6,671 bases of DNA from Candidatus Nitrotoga sp. CP45 (GTDB lineage: Bacteria; Bacteroidota; Bacteroidia; Flavobacteriales; Flavobacteriaceae), in the NCBI GenBank assembly GCA_943329165.2, contig CALQCV020000111.1:1-6671 (forward strand). The letters are read 5' to 3'. Below the pieces are notes generated by a model. That model ran no database searches, was not told the DNA's origin, and was given only the letters and a program-made list of their open reading frames with translations. How positions within the stretch are numbered: position 1 is the stretch's first letter; every line of letters starts with the position of its first letter. Positions 1 to 5,480 of the stretch are shown here, piece after piece. A program made the translations under genes and the position numbers.

Positions 1-771
1 GAAAGAAGAGAAATGATTTTTAGCTAAAAAAAACGTATTAAAAGGGGCATTTTTGGCTACATGAAAATACAATTCATAAATTCGGTTTTCTTTTAAAATT
101 ATTTCGTCTAAAGACAATTCCCGAGTTTCAATACCTTCAAACTTTTTATGGGCACGTTTGTATTGGTCGCGGTATTTCTTTGTGAGTGCCTCCATATATG
201 CAGTATTAGTTTTCCATTGATTTTGCAATTCGAAAATCATATTCGGCTGTGTATTGAACTCATACAATAAAGAGAAGGTAGATTTTTTTAGTTCAGTTGC
301 CGATTCCTGATAAAAGTCTTTGAAAGAAACAATATGTATCTTTACGTCTTGTTTTTTGAAATAACTAGTAATCTCATCGGCACATTTACTTAGTATTTCT
401 GCAATTGTTATAGCGTCTATTTCCTTATTAAATGTATAGCCATTTTGTCCTGTTATCATATTATTGCCGAGAAACAAAGCATGAGAAGCAAAATTTTTAA
501 AAATAAAATTCCGAATATAAGTTTTGATGCATTGGTCTCTTTCTCCAAATGATTCTAACTTATTCAAATCAAGATATTGTGCTAAAGCAACTCCAATAAG
601 GTAATTCTTTTCAAAAATACCAACATAAAAACACTGCATGTTTGTAGGTGCCGATTCTTCTAAAACTTTTAAATAGGGTGTTTGTAAAAAAGCATTTTCA
701 TGCGCTATTTCATCCCATTGTTTTGGAAGTTGTGCAATAGAAGAATAAATTTGATATGTTGTTGTTTCCAA
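1..771 (-). CDS. FemAB/GNAT-like acyltransferase, N-terminal part, runs off left edge
   Basis: An uninterrupted minus-strand frame of 257 codons starts at 771 and is still open at base 1, so the C-terminal part is missing. No ATG fits the N-terminus: the frame opens after a TAA at 799-801, the first usable start is TTG at 769-771, and a -7 box lies about 23 bases upstream. Visible motifs are a sheet-like segment LIGVALAQYLDLNKLESF (58-75), LFLGNNMITGQN (99-110), a basic helix KKYRDQYKRAHKKFEG (198-213) and AKNAPFNTFFLAKNHF (239-254). This pattern recalls the flavobacterial proteins annotated as GNAT-family or 'peptidoglycan biosynthesis/recognition' (FemAB-like) proteins, usually around 380 residues; that is recognition from memory. 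Such proteins are predicted to transfer acyl or aminoacyl groups, but the substrate is unknown. No signal peptide is seen, so it is probably cytoplasmic. The reading frame is certain; the family is probable and the function unproven. Confidence 0.8.
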   Translation of the reverse strand, partial: METTTYQIYSSIAQLPKQWDEIAHENAFLQTPYLKVLEESAPTNMQCFYVGIFEKNYLIGVALAQYLDLNKLESFGERDQCIKTYIRNFIFKNFASHALFLGNNMITGQNGYTFNKEIDAITIAEILSKCADEITSYFKKQDVKIHIVSFKDFYQESATELKKSTFSLLYEFNTQPNMIFELQNQWKTNTAYMEALTKKYRDQYKRAHKKFEGIETRELSLDEIILKENRIYELYFHVAKNAPFNTFFLAKNHFSSF

Positions 772-793
772 TAAACTAAAAAAAATCGCCTTA

Positions 794-801
794 CAAATTT
801 A
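794..801 (-). promoter_or_regulatory. -7 promoter box of the minus-strand acyltransferase gene
   Basis: On the minus strand this reads TAAATTTG, a full match to the Bacteroidota -7 consensus TAnnTTTG. No clear TTG element lies about 20 bases upstream. A transcript starting a few bases downstream would have a leader of about 15 bases ending at the TTG codon at 771, which supports that start. The rest of the divergent spacer (802-979) is AT-rich and shows only a weak 6-bp hairpin at 881-895. Confidence 0.45.
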
Positions 802-979
802 GAGCGATCAGTGTATAATAAAATGTTAATTATTGCATCATACAGATAATGCCTCCCGCAATTTTAGATAAAATTACTCAAAAACTACAAGTTTTCAATA
901 TCATTTTTTATTAAATATTAGATATATGTAAGATAATTACAAATAAAAATAATCTTTAAATGCATTTTGTCGATTTTAT

Positions 980-1010
980 TTGTTTTTAAACGACATCACT
1001 TATAGTTTTA
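980..1010 (+). promoter_or_regulatory. Probable promoter of the LRR gene
   Basis: TTG at 980-982 is followed by 20 bases and then TAGTTTTA at 1003-1010, which matches TAnnTTTG except for the last base. The distance to the ATG at 1041 gives a leader of roughly 25 bases, typical of this phylum. No Shine-Dalgarno-like sequence precedes the start. Confidence 0.4.
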
Positions 1011-1040
1011 CATCGTCACATACCTCAAATTATAATTGAA

Positions 1041-1895
1041 ATGAAAACTATATTTACCTTCGTAACACTTCTTTTAGTTTCGGCTTCTAGTTTTGCTGAA
1101 ATATCTTCAACAGAAAAAAATGCTTTAATCAAATTAAACAAAGCTACCAAAGGATCCCAATGGATTAACAAATGGGATTTAAAAACACCAGTTTCCCGTT
1201 GGTATGGTGTTGAAATTGAGAATGATAAAGTAGTATCTATTAAATTAGTTAACAATAACCTTAATGGAGAACTGCCAAAAGAAATAGGTGATTTAACTTC
1301 ACTACAAGTTTTAAATCTTTTTAGAAATAATATAACTGGTGTTTTGCCAGAAACAATTGGTAATTTGAAAAGTTTAACGAATCTGAATATTGCGTTTAAT
1401 CAAGTGTCTGGTGCTTTACCAGAATCTTTAGGCAATGATATCCAATTGAAATCAATTGAGTTACATATGAACAGATTAACAGGTCAATTGCCTGAAGGTA
1501 TTGGGAACTTATCAAACTTGGAAACGCTGTCTTTATTCAATAACGAAATTGAAGGTCAAATTCCGGCTTCTTATTATCAATTGAAATCGTTAAAAGTTCT
1601 ATTGTTAAACAGCAATAAGCTTTCGGGTAAATTAGAGAAAGAAGTTTCGAGTCTATCTTCACTAGAAACGTTAAGTCTATTTGAAAATAAAATGGATGGG
1701 CAAGTGCCTTTTGATTTAGAGAAATTAGTAAACTTAAAAGAAATGAATATCTCTTATAATATGTTCAACGGATTGGTTTCTAAAAACTTGTCTAAATTGG
1801 ATACCTTTAATATGACAATGGTAAATGAGCAAGGTGTTGCTACAACGCTAAAAGTGGGTAACGATAAAAACTCAGCCTTTGCTGCAGATGAATAA
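1041..1895 (+). CDS. Secreted plant-type leucine-rich-repeat protein
   Basis: This 284-residue protein has a Sec signal peptide at residues 1-19 (basic MK, a hydrophobic TFVTLLLVSA core, cleavage likely after SFA). Residues 25-65 form a cap containing W41, W45 and W54 with WYGVEI, resembling the plant LRRNT_2 cap layout (ALxxL...W......W.GV). About eight tandem leucine-rich repeats of roughly 24 residues follow (about 67-255), of the type LxxLxLxxNxLxGxLPxxIGNLxx, for example LNLFRNNITGVLP and IELHMNRLTGQLP. The last repeats are degenerate, and the tail (about 256-284) has no hydrophobic anchor and no T9SS sorting domain. LRR solenoids bind proteins or glycans, so an exported binding or adhesion role is inferred; the ligand is unknown. 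It is a single gene with its own likely promoter, convergent with the J-domain/KTSC gene. The start is supported by the signal peptide directly after the ATG. Confidence 0.9.
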   Translation: MKTIFTFVTLLLVSASSFAEISSTEKNALIKLNKATKGSQWINKWDLKTPVSRWYGVEIENDKVVSIKLVNNNLNGELPKEIGDLTSLQVLNLFRNNITGVLPETIGNLKSLTNLNIAFNQVSGALPESLGNDIQLKSIELHMNRLTGQLPEGIGNLSNLETLSLFNNEIEGQIPASYYQLKSLKVLLLNSNKLSGKLEKEVSSLSSLETLSLFENKMDGQVPFDLEKLVNLKEMNISYNMFNGLVSKNLSKLDTFNMTMVNEQGVATTLKVGNDKNSAFAADE

Positions 1896-1906
1896 GAAAA
1901 GAAAAT

Positions 1907-1968
1907 ACCTGTCTGCCACTGGCAGTCCTCCTTTTAATTTACTTCGTCAGTTCGCTTCGCTCGTGTGA
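1907..1968. repeat. GC-rich palindromic element, REP-like
   Basis: Just after the LRR gene a GC-rich patch interrupts AT-rich DNA. It holds a perfect palindrome CTGCCA-C-TGGCAG (1913-1925) and, 25 bases on, TTCGCTTCGCTCG (1951-1963). From memory, similar CCTGTCTGCC...GGCAG palindromes recur between genes in flavobacterial genomes; here the right arm seems to have decayed. Copy number cannot be tested from one window. Confidence 0.35.
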
Positions 1969-2004
1969 AATGTTTTGTGTTTATAAATAAAGTTTTGTTA
2001 GGTT

Positions 2005-2036
2005 AAGAAGGTCTTGAGAAATCAAGACCTTCTTTT
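2005..2036. terminator. Hairpin terminator between convergent genes
   Basis: A perfect 13-bp stem, AAGAAGGTCTTGA (2005-2017) with TCAAGACCTTCTT (2022-2034), encloses a GAAA tetraloop (2018-2021). The plus strand ends in TTTT (2033-2036). It lies 110 bases after the LRR stop and 20 bases past the stop of the convergent gene, so it could serve both. The T tract is short and is weaker on the minus strand. Confidence 0.75.
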
Positions 2037-2055
2037 CACCTATAAACCACATACT

Positions 2056-2508
2056 TTATTCGGCTGCCACTAATTTTGAAGCGCTCCTATAAATATAGTC
2101 ATTATAAATATGCCTTCTGGCGAAACGACTTGGGGATTCAGCATTCACCATTTTAATATACATTGGTCTTAAAACACCAAAGTACTCAAACGAACTTCCA
2201 TCTAAAAAGGTAACATACAGCACGCCTTTCTCATAATAAAAATCAGCAAGGTTTGTAGTTGAAGTGATTCTGGTATATTCTGCTTTGTCTTTTTCTAAAG
2301 TTTCTGGCGCAATACTCACCAGAAAATGATACGCCGCAATAATCTCCGTACTTTTCTCTTCTGCAGCCAAACGTTCCGCATCATCCTGAATGGTATCCGG
2401 ATGTATATCCTTCATACAATTTCTGTAAATAGTTTTCAACTCTTTCAAAGTAGCTGTTTTGGTTACGCCAAGTAACGCTCTGTATTCAATAATTTTTTTT
2501 GTATTCAT
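2056..2508 (-). CDS. J-domain protein with C-terminal KTSC domain
   Basis: This 150-residue protein has two parts. Residues 6-66 form a small DnaJ-like J domain: helix I YRALLGV, helix II KELKTIYRNCMKDI, the HPD motif at 36-38 that stimulates Hsp70/DnaK ATPase, and helix III AEEKSTEIIAAYHFL. Residues about 84-141 match the KTSC fold (PF13619): VLYVTFLDGSSFEYFGV, with FEY in place of the usual central YxY, then a turn region and the ESPSRFARRHI segment. KTSC domains occur alone or at the end of some lysyl-tRNA synthetases; their role is unclear. No signal peptide or membrane segment is seen, so it is probably a cytoplasmic co-chaperone-like adaptor directing DnaK to an unknown client. No G/F or zinc region of a full DnaJ is present. 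It is a single gene with its own promoter, divergent from tRNA-fMet. The J domain is well supported and KTSC is probable. Confidence 0.88.
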   Translation of the reverse strand: MNTKKIIEYRALLGVTKTATLKELKTIYRNCMKDIHPDTIQDDAERLAAEEKSTEIIAAYHFLVSIAPETLEKDKAEYTRITSTTNLADFYYEKGVLYVTFLDGSSFEYFGVLRPMYIKMVNAESPSRFARRHIYNDYIYRSASKLVAAE

Positions 2509-2580
2509 TTTGCTGGAATATAAACCTTTAGGTTTTTAAATTTTACTTAGTACAATTCGACCTAGCGGTCTCTGGCCGTG

Positions 2581-2588
2581 CAAAAATA
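2581..2588 (-). promoter_or_regulatory. -7 box of the J-domain/KTSC gene
   Basis: The minus strand reads TATTTTTG, a full match to TAnnTTTG, with no clear TTG upstream. The implied leader of about 65 bases is long for this window. It contains two small hairpins: GACC/GGTC (2559-2570) and AAACCT/AGGTTT (2522-2535), the latter ending 13 bases before the start codon. Confidence 0.45.
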
Positions 2589-2648
2589 GTTCTTTACTTT
2601 AAATATATAAGCACTCATTTGAAAAATAACTTATTTTTTAATTTTTCC

Positions 2649-2679
2649 TTGACATATACAATATTCCGTTGTATATTTG
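2649..2679 (+). promoter_or_regulatory. Consensus promoter of tRNA-fMet (and probably era)
   Basis: TTG (2649-2651), here part of TTGACA, is followed by a 20-base spacer and TATATTTG (2672-2679), an exact TAnnTTTG match. It is the best two-part promoter in the window. The -7 box ends 11 bases before the mature tRNA 5' end, so the precursor would carry only a few extra 5' bases. No other promoter is seen before era. Confidence 0.75.
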
Positions 2680-2690
2680 CAGTCGAACAG

Positions 2691-2763
2691 CGCGGGATAG
2701 AGCAGTAGGCAGCTCGTCGGGCTCATAACCCGAAGGTCACAGGTTCGAGTCCTGTTCCCGCTA
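2691..2763 (+). tRNA. Initiator tRNA-Met (fMet), anticodon CAT
   Basis: A complete 73-base cloverleaf folds with acceptor CGCGGGA (2691-2697) against TCCCGCT (2756-2762), D stem GAGC/GCTC, anticodon stem TCGGG/CCCGA, anticodon CAT (2724-2726), a 5-base variable loop, T stem ACAGG/CCTGT with loop TTCGAGT, and discriminator A2763. Initiator hallmarks are present: an unpaired 1-72 position (C against T), three consecutive G-C pairs at the base of the anticodon stem, and a purine-pyrimidine A11-T24 pair. The 3' CCA is not encoded (CTA follows), so it must be added by the CCA-adding enzyme. It starts translation after formylation of the charged methionine. Confidence 0.97.
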
Positions 2764-2774
2764 CTAAGTAAACT

Positions 2775-2811
2775 AAAAACCGAAAACCCTAATTGAGTTT
2801 TCGGTTTTTTT
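2775..2811 (+). terminator. Hairpin terminator or attenuator between tRNA-fMet and era
   Basis: A perfect 13-bp stem, AAAAACCGAAAAC (2775-2787) with GTTTTCGGTTTTT (2797-2809), has a 9-base loop and runs into a T tract at 2805-2811. It begins 12 bases after the tRNA body and ends 12 bases before the era ATG. It fits an intrinsic terminator for the tRNA, but era has no visible promoter beyond it, so partial readthrough is likely. Confidence 0.8.
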
Positions 2812-2823
2812 ATTCTCATTAAA

Positions 2824-3708
2824 ATGGAACACAAAGCAGGCTTCGTCAATATCATCGGAAATCCCAACGTTGGAAAATCAACTTTAATGAACGCATTTGT
2901 TGGCGAAAGGTTATCCATAATCACTTCCAAAGCACAAACGACACGTCACAGAATTCTCGGAATTGTAAACGGAGATGACTTTCAGGTCATATTATCCGAT
3001 ACACCGGGAATTATCAAACCAGCTTACGAAATGCAAAAATCGATGATGGATTTTGTTAAGTCGGCTTTCGAAGATGCTGATGTATTGCTTTATATGGTCG
3101 AGATAGGTGAGAAGGAACTTAAAGACGAAGACTTTTTTAATAAAATCATTCACGCCAAGATTCCGGTTTTACTATTGTTAAATAAAATTGACAAATCAAA
3201 TCAGGAACAATTAGAAGAGCAAATTACCTTATGGAAAGAGAAAGTTCCGAATGCAGAAATATATCCAATTTCGGCTTTGGAAAATTTTAATGTAAAAGAA
3301 GTCTTTGCTCGTATTTTAGAATTACTTCCGGTATCGCCAGCCTATTATCCAAAAGATGCTTTGACCGATAAACCAGAACGTTTCTTTGTGAATGAAACCA
3401 TCCGTGAAAAAATACTCTTGAATTACGAAAAAGAAATTCCATATGCTGTAGAAATAGAAACAGAAGAATTCATTGAAGATGAAAACATCATCCGTATCCG
3501 TTCTGTGATTATGGTCGAACGCGATACGCAAAAAGGAATTATTATTGGACACAAAGGCGGGGCTTTGAAAAATGTAGGTGTGCAGGCAAGAGCAGACTTA
3601 GAAAAGTTCTTCGGAAAACAAATCCATATTGAATTGTATGTAAAGGTAAATAAGGATTGGAGAAGTAATGCATTTCAGTTACGCCGTTTTGGATACAACC
3701 AGAAGTAG
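2824..3708 (+). CDS. era: GTPase Era
   Basis: Era is an essential Ras-like GTPase that binds the 3' end of 16S rRNA and assists 30S subunit maturation, acting in the cytoplasm and at the inner membrane. The 294-residue length is normal. The GTPase domain shows G1 GNPNVGKS (12-19), G2 around T39-T40, G3 DTPG (59-62), G4 NKID (120-123) and G5 SAL (150-152). The C-terminal type-2 KH RNA-binding domain (about 195-290) carries IIIGHKGG (239-246), the expected GxxG loop. All catalytic and RNA-binding signatures are intact. The ATG at 2824 fits the usual N-terminus, which begins just before AGFVNIIGNPN. The gene follows tRNA-fMet on the same strand with a hairpin between, and der follows after 165 bases. 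Codon use matches its surroundings. Confidence 0.98.
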   Translation: MEHKAGFVNIIGNPNVGKSTLMNAFVGERLSIITSKAQTTRHRILGIVNGDDFQVILSDTPGIIKPAYEMQKSMMDFVKSAFEDADVLLYMVEIGEKELKDEDFFNKIIHAKIPVLLLLNKIDKSNQEQLEEQITLWKEKVPNAEIYPISALENFNVKEVFARILELLPVSPAYYPKDALTDKPERFFVNETIREKILLNYEKEIPYAVEIETEEFIEDENIIRIRSVIMVERDTQKGIIIGHKGGALKNVGVQARADLEKFFGKQIHIELYVKVNKDWRSNAFQLRRFGYNQK

Positions 3709-3843
3709 ATTGTTAGATAGGCTTCGCTAATAGACGCTTTCAGCTTTAGATTATTAGGTTTCTTATGAATACCCGAAACGCATAGCATCTATTTAGAAAA
3801 TCTAACAATCTAAGAAGTCTAACAATCTAACAATCTATTTTTT
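3706..3843. repeat. TCTAACAA repeat cluster with inverted partner between era and der
   Basis: The octamer TCTAACAA occurs at 3801, 3818 and 3826, with related units TCTAAGAAG at 3809 and TCTA at 3834. The inverse, TAGATTGTTAGAT (3706-3718), starts at the era stop codon and pairs over 13 bases with 3800-3812; 12 of these also pair with 3818-3829 or 3826-3837. The last copy runs into TTTTTT (3838-3843), so the transcript could form a long-loop hairpin with a terminator-like end. A small internal stem GTTTC/GAAAC lies at 3758-3779. Confidence 0.55.
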
Positions 3844-3847
3844 ACAC

Positions 3848-3855
3848 TACCTTTG
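3848..3855 (+). promoter_or_regulatory. -7 promoter box of der
   Basis: TACCTTTG matches TAnnTTTG exactly. No TTG lies at the expected distance, where the TCTAACAA repeats sit instead. The start codon at 3874 would follow a leader of only about a dozen bases. Der is therefore probably transcribed separately from era. Confidence 0.5.
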
Positions 3856-3873
3856 CACCAAATTTAAAAACGC

Positions 3874-5184
3874 ATGAACAATATAGTAGCCATAGTAGGA
3901 AGACCAAACGTAGGGAAATCTACTTTTTTTAATCGATTAATCAAGAGAAGAGAAGCTATTGTTGACTCGGTTAGTGGTGTTACTCGTGACAGAAATTACG
4001 GAAAAAGTGAGTGGAATGGGAAAGAGTTTTCTGTAATTGACACTGGTGGTTATATCAAAGGTTCAGATGATATTTTTGAAAGTGAAATCCGTCGTCAGGT
4101 TGAATTAGCCATTGATGAAGCGGATGCAATTATTTTTGTGGTAGATGTCGAAGAAGGTATTACACCAATGGATGCTGAGGTTGCCAAATTACTTAGAAAA
4201 GTTACCAAACCAATTTTATTAGCCGTAAACAAAGTGGATAATGCGATGCGTGAAAAAGACGCAATCGAGTTTTACAATTTAGGTTTGGGTGAATATTTTA
4301 CGATCGCCAGCATCAGCGGAAGCGGAACAGGAGAACTTTTAGATGAATTAGTAAAAGTGTTACCGGAATTACCGGAAGTATCCGAAGAAGAAGCTGCTTT
4401 GCCAAGATTTTGTGTGGTAGGAAGACCAAATGCAGGAAAGTCGTCTTTCATAAATGCGTTAATCGGAGAAGATAGATTTGTGGTTACCGATATTGCCGGA
4501 ACAACACGTGATGCGATTGACACTAAATACAATCGTTTCGGATTTGAATTCAACTTGGTTGATACAGCCGGAATTCGTAGAAAAGCAAAAGTAAAAGAAG
4601 ATTTAGAATTTTATTCTGTGATGCGTTCGGTTCGTGCCATTGAGCATTCAGATGTGATTATATTATTGATTGATGCTACCCGTGGATTTGAAGGTCAAGA
4701 TCAAAGCATTTTTTGGTTGGCCGAAAAGAACAGAAAAGGGGTTGTGATTTTGGTAAACAAATGGGATTTGATTGAAAAAGATACTATGTCAACCCGTGAT
4801 TATGAAAATAAAATTCGTGAAGAATTAAAACCTTTTACCGACGTGCCTATTTTGTTTGTATCAGCATTGACAAAGCAACGTTTACTAAAAGCATTGGAAA
4901 CTACAGTACAAGTTTTTGAAAACAGAAAACAACGTATCCAAACCTCAAAATTCAACGACTTTATGTTGAAGCTGATAGAAAGTCATCCGCCACCAGCTTT
5001 AAAAGGTAAATATGTGAAGATTAAATATTGTATGCAGTTACCAACACCTACACCACAGTTTGTGTTTTTTGCGAACTTACCGCAATACGTTCAGGAAGCA
5101 TATAAACGTTTCTTGGAAAATAAAATCCGTGAAAACTGGGATTTCTCCGGCGTTCCAATAGATATTTATATTAGAGAAAAATAA
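3874..5184 (+). CDS. der: Ribosome-assembly GTPase Der (EngA)
   Basis: Der is a cytoplasmic GTPase with two tandem G domains, needed for late 50S subunit assembly. The 436-residue length is normal. The first G domain shows GRPNVGKS (9-16), VTRDR (36-40), DTGG (56-59) and NKVD (119-122). An acidic linker (about 165-177) leads to the second G domain with GRPNAGKS (183-190), GTTRDAID (209-216), DTAG (230-233) and NKWD (295-298). Residues about 350-436 form the KH-like domain, ending in [11 protein letters not shown]. The G5 of the first domain reads SISGSGTGE rather than the SAxHG form seen in E. coli; this is probably a lineage variant. The gene is intact, with a -7 box just upstream and a terminator just downstream. 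Its last eight codons and stop recur at 6629-6655, which may mean that this end was a DNA integration target. Confidence 0.98.
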   Translation: MNNIVAIVGRPNVGKSTFFNRLIKRREAIVDSVSGVTRDRNYGKSEWNGKEFSVIDTGGYIKGSDDIFESEIRRQVELAIDEADAIIFVVDVEEGITPMDAEVAKLLRKVTKPILLAVNKVDNAMREKDAIEFYNLGLGEYFTIASISGSGTGELLDELVKVLPELPEVSEEEAALPRFCVVGRPNAGKSSFINALIGEDRFVVTDIAGTTRDAIDTKYNRFGFEFNLVDTAGIRRKAKVKEDLEFYSVMRSVRAIEHSDVIILLIDATRGFEGQDQSIFWLAEKNRKGVVILVNKWDLIEKDTMSTRDYENKIREELKPFTDVPILFVSALTKQRLLKALETTVQVFENRKQRIQTSKFNDFMLKLIESHPPPALKGKYVKIKYCMQLPTPTPQFVFFANLPQYVQEAYKRFLENKIRENWDFSGVPIDIYIREK

Positions 5185-5217
5185 TATACCAAAACAAACG
5201 AATTTAAAATATATATT

Positions 5218-5253
5218 AAACCCTTTTTAATTAATCATTTTCAAGGGTTTTTT
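5218..5253 (+). terminator. Terminator of der
   Basis: AAACCCTT (5218-5225) pairs with AAGGGTTT (5243-5250) around a 17-base AT-rich loop, followed by continuing T residues to 5253. It begins 33 bases after the der stop, so the downstream FISUMP gene is a separate unit. Confidence 0.75.
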
Positions 5254-5412
5254 GTTTATTTGTGGTTTGTTTATTTATAGTTGTTATATGTGGAAAACCC
5301 ACAAAAAAGTATTTGCGACTAATGAAACAAATACAAAAAGCTGAAAAAATTGATTATAATGATATTGAAAGGGCTTTATTACTGTAATAACTTTAACCCA
5401 AACAACAAATAA
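5254..5412. other. Non-coding spacer with small inverted repeats
   Basis: No convincing gene is present. TGTGG/CCACA (5289-5303) and GTATTTG/CAAATAC (5309-5315 with 5328-5334) form two adjacent small stems; TTTGTGG at 5259-5265 could compete for CCACAAA at 5299-5305. A 21-codon frame at 5322-5387 (MKQIQKAEKIDYNDIERALLL) lies across the second stem. It resembles nothing I recognise and is more likely chance or a remnant. Confidence 0.4.
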
Positions 5413-5476
5413 AATATTCTTGCATTTTTTAATTTTAAATTAATATTCTTACATTTGTTTTTAATTTTAAATTAAA
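5413..5476 (+). repeat. Tandem duplication in the FISUMP upstream region with twin palindromes
   Basis: A segment of about 30 bases is repeated directly: 5413-5442 and 5442-5474 both begin AATATTCTT and end AATTTTAAATTA, the second with three extra bases. Each copy contains the odd palindrome TTAATTTTAAATTAA (5429-5443 and 5461-5475), centred 32 bases apart, about three helical turns. Only the second copy keeps a full promoter box. Confidence 0.65.
5450..5457 (+). promoter_or_regulatory. -7 promoter box of the FISUMP gene
   Basis: TACATTTG is an exact TAnnTTTG match 23 bases before the ATG, giving a very short leader. The equivalent position in the upstream duplicate reads TGCATTTT and is not a good box. 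No TTG lies about 20 bases upstream. The box lies between the two palindromes, as expected if they were operators. Confidence 0.55.
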
Positions 5477-5480
5477 TGTT

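Noticed and set aside
1025..1255. 76-residue minus-strand frame at the start of the LRR gene
   Set aside because: It is antisense to the signal peptide and cap coding region; no motif or promoter.
2631..2930. 99-residue minus-strand open frame across the tRNA and era start
   Set aside because: It is antisense to tRNA-fMet; its SGNRTRTCDLRVMSPTSC segment is the familiar spurious translation of a tRNA complement, and the rest is antisense to era.
3322..3552. 76-residue minus-strand frame inside era
   Set aside because: It is antisense to the KH-domain region; its aromatic-rich composition comes from the complementary AT-rich codons.
3801..3837. Possible CRISPR-like array from the TCTAACAA units
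   Set aside because: The units are 8-9 bases and directly adjacent, with no unique spacers and no cas genes nearby.
4272..4553. 93-residue minus-strand frame inside der
   Set aside because: It is antisense to the second G domain of an intact, conserved gene and has no motif.
5322..5387. 21-codon frame MKQIQKAEKIDYNDIERALLL
   Set aside because: It is too short, has no promoter box or recognised relative, and overlaps a small inverted repeat. It could be a gene remnant but cannot be supported.
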